64,000 nt of DNA from Ailanthus altissimus (lineage: Eukaryota > Streptophyta > Magnoliopsida > Sapindales > Simaroubaceae), in NCBI GenBank assembly GCA_946807835.1, contig OX327706.1:21689001-21753000 (forward strand), in the 5' to 3' direction. How positions within the stretch are numbered: position 1 is the first letter of the stretch; the number at the start of each line of letters is the position of its first letter. This document shows, in pieces, positions 59,626 to 64,000 of the stretch. The translations under genes and the position numbers were made by a program. Under the pieces are notes generated by a model, which did no database searches, was not told where the DNA came from, and saw nothing but the letters and a program-made list of their open reading frames with translations.

Positions 59626-59637
59626 TGGTATCAGAGC
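59626..59637 (+). promoter_or_regulatory. tRNA-iMet primer-binding site
   Basis: A perfect TGGTATCAGAGC. Confidence 0.85.
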
Positions 59638-59644
59638 CTTAGAA

Positions 59645-61920
59645 ATGGCCAACGCCAACGCCAACGCCAATGCATATTCATCACATACTGTTACTTTTAG
59701 TCAAAATCCAATCTCTATTAATTAGAATTTTCCTGAGACAGTCAAGCTTTGATAGATCTAACTTTGTAATTTGGAGATCCCAAATCCTTACTGTCGTTAG
59801 AAGCAATCGACTAGAAGATTTGCTCATTAGAGAGAAAATCTGTCTTGTTCAACATCTTAGAACAGTTAATACAGATCGATCAGTCACTGTGAACGAAAAT
59901 CCAAAATCCAAAATTTAATATTTAGACAGGACAGGATCAATCCTTACTTGGCTGGTTGTTCTCTACGATTCACGATTGCATTCTAAGCTTGGTTATCCGC
60001 AGCAAAACCAACAATGATTTGTGGACAGCTGTTGAAAAATAATTTGGATCTCAGTCGAAAGTAAAGGCAACTCAGCTAAAAATTCAATTCTCATCAGTGC
60101 ATAAAGGTTCACTTTCTATGTCTGATTATTTCCTTGGAGTCAAAAGTCTTATTGATGAGTTGTCCGCTGCTGGTTACTTGGTTGATGATGATGAGTTCAT
60201 TAGATATCTTATCTCTGGAGTAGAATCTGATTATGATTCAGCTGTAGTGTTGATTCTTAGTAGAATTGGTACAATAACTTTAAGTAAGGCATATGCAATG
60301 TTGCTTGCTCAAGAAAGTAAAAACCTGTAAAATAATATCAATCTACATACAAATAGTGTTATTGAAGCACATTATGCAAATAGATTTCAGAAGAGAGGAA
60401 GTAACAACTATGTCAATGGAAGTTTTAACTCACAACAAGGAACTGTAAATTACGGTGGTTATAACAATTATAATAATAACAACTTCGGTAGAGGAAGAAC
60501 TTCATTTGGTAGTTTTAACAATCAAGGAAGATTCAATGGTTTTGGCATGAGTACTTTTCAAGGTGGAAGAGGAAATTTCTTTGCTAATAACAATAAGCTC
60601 ATATGTCAGATATGTGAAAGACAAGGTCACACTGCTGTCAAATATTTCTATAAATTTGACAGAGATTTCATGTCCAGGCCAGATAATCCCTTTAATCATT
60701 AGAACAATTTTCCTGTCAATAATGTTGGTCAGGTTCATGAAACTTCTGGTGCCTCATCTAGCTCACATGTTCCTGGTTCTTCTGTTATAAATAAGTCTGC
60801 CTTTATAGCATCTCAGCAGGTCTCAGATCCTATGACTTCAGCAAAATCACAAAATATAAATGAATGGATGGCTGATGAAAGCTGGTACAATCCAGAGCCT
60901 CATTTTGATTCAAACTGGTACATTGACTCCGGGGCAACTCATCACTTGCAAATAAGGCTGAAAATTTTAGTGGTAAGTTACCTTTTACAGGTAACGATCA
61001 CCTTGTTATTGGTAATGGCAGAGGTTTATATATCCATTCAATTGGTAATTCTGAGTTGAAATCTTCCACTGGTTCAGAACTGCTACTAAATGACATTCTT
61101 TTTGTTCCTCATGTTGCAAAAAATCTAATTAGTGTATCAAAACTCATCAGGGATAGTGATTTATTTGTTGAATTTCATTCTGATTCTTGTTTTGTGAAGG
61201 ACAATATGAAAGGCAATCTGTTGCTGAAAGATATTGCTGATGGAGGACTCCACAAGTTACTGCTAACAACTTCCAAGCCTTCCTCAACCATCAATAAATA
61301 CACTTTACAGCCACCACAATCCTTACTGTCAATGTTTCAATTATCTGCACCATATTCTGCATATGATAGTAACAATAATGCAGAAAACTTCAATACTTGT
61401 CATAATAAACCAGCCCTCTTATACAGAGTCATGTTGCTTGAATAATGTCAAACTTTTGTATTAGTTTAAATCTTTGGCATATGAGATTAGCACATCCAAA
61501 CTCCTATACTCTTATGCATGCTCTTAGAAATTGTAAAATTCACTTGTCAATAAAAAAACTTCCAAACCTGATTTTTGTAATGCATGTCAATATGAAGCTT
61601 CACAAACTTCAATTTCCATCTATAGGAATAAAATCATCTATCTATTTACAACTCATATACATTGATTTATGAAGATCAGCTCCTATTTTGTCAAGAGAAG
61701 GTTATAGATACTATATCAACTTTGTAGATGATTTCACACGATTTTGCTAGATTTTCCCTTAAAAGCAAAGTCTAAAGCTCTAAGTGCTTTCATTACTTCC
61801 AAAATACAAGTTGAGAAGCAACTAAATCAACAAATAAAGGAATGCAATCTGATTAGGGAGGAGAGTACAAACCCTTTGTTGCCTCTTTAGCTCAAAATGG
61901 AATTCAATCGAGACTTACTT
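59645..61920 (+). pseudogene. Copia gag-protease-integrase pseudogene, truncated
   Basis: Gag starts at ATG 59645 with an Asn-Ala repeat and has stops from about 59728. SDYFLGVKSLIDELSAAGY (60115-60175) and a Gly/Asn-rich segment are typical gag. The zinc knuckle reads CQICERQGHTAVKY (about 60604-60648), with the last Cys changed to Tyr. Protease keeps WYIDSGATHH (about 60916-60950). GAG-pre-integrase has LWHMRLAHPNS (about 61471-61504). Integrase shows EGYRYYINFVDDF (about 61697-61736), then stops and a frameshift, and breaks off at 61920. This is a different copia lineage from the element at 33812. Confidence 0.85.
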
Positions 61921-64000
61921 TGTCACGCCCCAGACCCAAAAGATCTGACACACGACATCACTTACATTCATTCAATAATACTTAAGCATTTATTTTAATT
62001 TCTTTCAGAATTATAGCAATTGAATTATGACTGGGACAATTAGTAAACCGGAGATACGCAGAGTTTTCTCAGAGATTAACACTCTACTACGTCACCAGTA
62101 GCAACTTTGTTACCGGAAGCCCAGAATATATTCATTGCAAATTCTTACTTAAAATCAATCCATTACTACACTTGGTGAAACTTAAACTAAATCCAACCAC
62201 ACAATAAAATAATACATAGGTATTTATTCACTAGGGACAAATCAAATATCTTATCCCACGTGTCCCCAAATAAAACACTTAGCAACCTAACAACTTAGGG
62301 AACCCAAGGAACAGCAGAAGCCTTGCCAAATCCGCTATGTACACATGTACCTTATTTACCTGAAATCACCATAAACTATAATGAGTATAAAACTCAGTAA
62401 GCATACTAGTTTTTCATATATCAAATACAAATACATATATGTACACGATGCATATGTATGATATGCTGTGATCAATCAAAATCATAATCTTATCAAATCA
62501 CATATCATGTAAGCGCTTACACATTCTTTCAAAATACATAATAGGAATACCATTACTCGACTACTACTTAGTAGGACTTACATATCACATATCACATAAT
62601 GAGCCAAATGTCACTCGTAGGTGACATACCGTATGAGAGGAATAGTACAAGTGAGGTCTTTAAATTACACATATATAACGCTTATGCCCGAAGGTAAAAG
62701 CCAAACCCTCACCCTGATCATCGGTGAGTCCTCTCACATGCACCAATACGCCACCACACGAATGTGATGACTCACACTTCCTTTAGGTACCAATAGGATC
62801 CTCCCTACATACGGAACACATAACATATACCAATCCCGAAGGAAAGGCCACACATAAAGGCTCCACAAATCACATAAAATGCCTACTAAGTTAACAGTGA
62901 GTTCAAGTACCCTCAAAACACAAAATATTTCTCATGGACATATTACACTTCAAAAGCTTTCTCTGTTAAACATATCTTATTTTGAAAGCTCACTTTCAAA
63001 AAACACATGTATGTCCATGCTCAATGTCAATGCTCATATTCATAAACATATATTCACATTTCATATCAAAATATACTTTGACATAACATAAACATATTCT
63101 TAACCACATTTACAAAATCATTCATAACACTTACTATGTTTATTGTGATTCCAGTAAAAAGTCTAGTATACTTACCTCTTAACACTTTCAGCTACAAGGC
63201 TTAAATCTCCTTAACCTATCAATGGAGATTAATCTTTTCATAAGCCTCACAATTCACACAAAATACTTTAAATAGCTTACAAAATTATACACAATGCATT
63301 TATCACATCAAATTGGTCTAAATACTTGGTTTCTCAAAACCTGTCATTTTGACCACTTACACTTAACAAAATTTTCTAATACATCAAATGATGTCCAATT
63401 ACTCCAAAATCAGAATATACCATTCTTGACTCATATATCCTTCTTATATATGAACATTATATCAAATTTCCTACACAATCCATTCCATACACACCATCGA
63501 ATCCAAACTACAAACCTGACAGGATCAAGATACTTACTGAACAGTATTCAATCTCCCAATTTTATAAAATCATATACTAACTCAAAAATTATAAAACTAC
63601 CACATAATTACTCTTGACACATATCTCAGTCCATGATAAATATTTGGCTTCCAAATAACTGCCAACAGTATTTTAAAACTATTTTATTTCATAATTTTAA
63701 AAATCTGTTAATCAAATACTACAATGAGCGGATATACTTTAGAAAATCATAACATTTCAACCACATTGATCTAAATTCTCAATTCCGAGTATATCATATT
63801 AGACATATAAAATTATCATATTCCATAATTTCGTAATTTTTGAAGATCATTCAGTAGGACAAACATTGTTCGTCACTGTATTATACTGTTTACACAGGAA
63901 ATTTCCAGAATTTCAGGGTCATTTTGGTAAATTCACTATAAATTCAATTTCCAGAATTTTCAATCGATTCAAAGTCTCAGATGATCCTTAACATGTCTAA
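61921..64000 (+). mobile_element. 2.7 kb probable solo LTR, copy B, cut by window end
   Basis: It starts TGTCACGCCCCAGACC directly inside the copia integrase and matches copy A (34989-37706) in opposite orientation up to the window end, which corresponds to about 35630 in copy A. About 640 bp are therefore missing. The left flank is TACTT; the matching right flank lies outside the window. If the unit is instead the 5' LTR of a complete gypsy element, internal domains would follow beyond 64000. Confidence 0.8.

Larger units (their letters stand above)
59375..61920 (+). mobile_element. Ty1/copia retrotransposon, 5' part, interrupted at 61920
   Basis: A short LTR (59375 to about 59623, starting TGTTGAAG) is followed by a primer-binding site and copia gag, protease and integrase remnants. 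The element stops abruptly inside integrase, where the 2.7 kb unit starts. The 3' half presumably continues beyond the window. Confidence 0.85.

Noticed and set aside
1..64000. tRNA and rRNA genes
   Set aside because: I looked for tRNA arm patterns and the 5S sequence by eye and saw none; a covariance-model scan would be decisive.

Overview
This looks like a 64 kb piece of a dicot plant nuclear genome. Three signs support that: spliced genes with GT-AG introns, a plant-type U2 snRNA gene with the plant upstream element and TATA box, and AT-rich intergenic DNA packed with Ty1/copia and Ty3/gypsy retrotransposons. No species can be named from the sequence alone. There are four apparently functional protein genes, one RNA gene, two gene-derived pseudogenes and many transposable elements, several of them nested.

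Layout. 1-4766 is the 3' part of an old, stop-ridden copia element whose 5' LTR is cut by the window edge. 4767-16540 is gene-free. It holds a Tourist-like MITE (5309-6038), a very decayed minus-strand copia element (7019-13292) whose 5' LTR is interrupted by a solo LTR (11582-12716), a non-autonomous hAT-like element with a degenerate 8-bp target duplication (13411-14783), and a long-TIR MITE-like element (about 15099-15952). 16723-19421 (+) is a seven-exon membrane-anchored receptor-like cytoplasmic kinase. 19422-24833 is AT-rich DNA with LTR-like and MITE-like remnants. 24834-27965 (-) is an eight-exon secreted PI-PLC X-domain-like protein. 30268-32571 (+) is an intronless subtilase that resembles Arabidopsis SBT1.9. 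It is followed by a dead U2 copy (about 32771-32985).

33812-42104 is a copia element with a perfect 5-bp target duplication. Its gag is split by a 2.7 kb TG...CA unit, probably a solo LTR, which has its own perfect target duplication. 42226-44466 is an inverted-repeat element with another solo LTR in its left arm. 45870-46065 (-) is an intact U2 snRNA gene. 46892-49146 is a frameshifted second subtilase copy. 50677-51801 (+) is a three-exon LEA_2-type membrane protein.

52590-56150 is a large head-to-head inverted duplication of a dead gypsy gag-pol, with arms of about 1.49 kb and a 0.59 kb spacer. The gypsy 5' LTR lies at 57217-58007. 59375-61920 is another copia element, interrupted in integrase by a second copy of the 2.7 kb unit that runs off the window end in opposite orientation.

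How parts relate. The kinase, PLC-like protein, subtilase and LEA_2 protein do not form one pathway. The two subtilases and two U2 copies record a local duplication in which one partner of each pair died. The most unusual structures are the long gypsy inverted repeat, which could give a hairpin RNA if transcribed, the inverted-repeat element near 42-44.5 kb, and the several levels of nested insertion with recoverable target duplications. I found no clearly new biochemical system.
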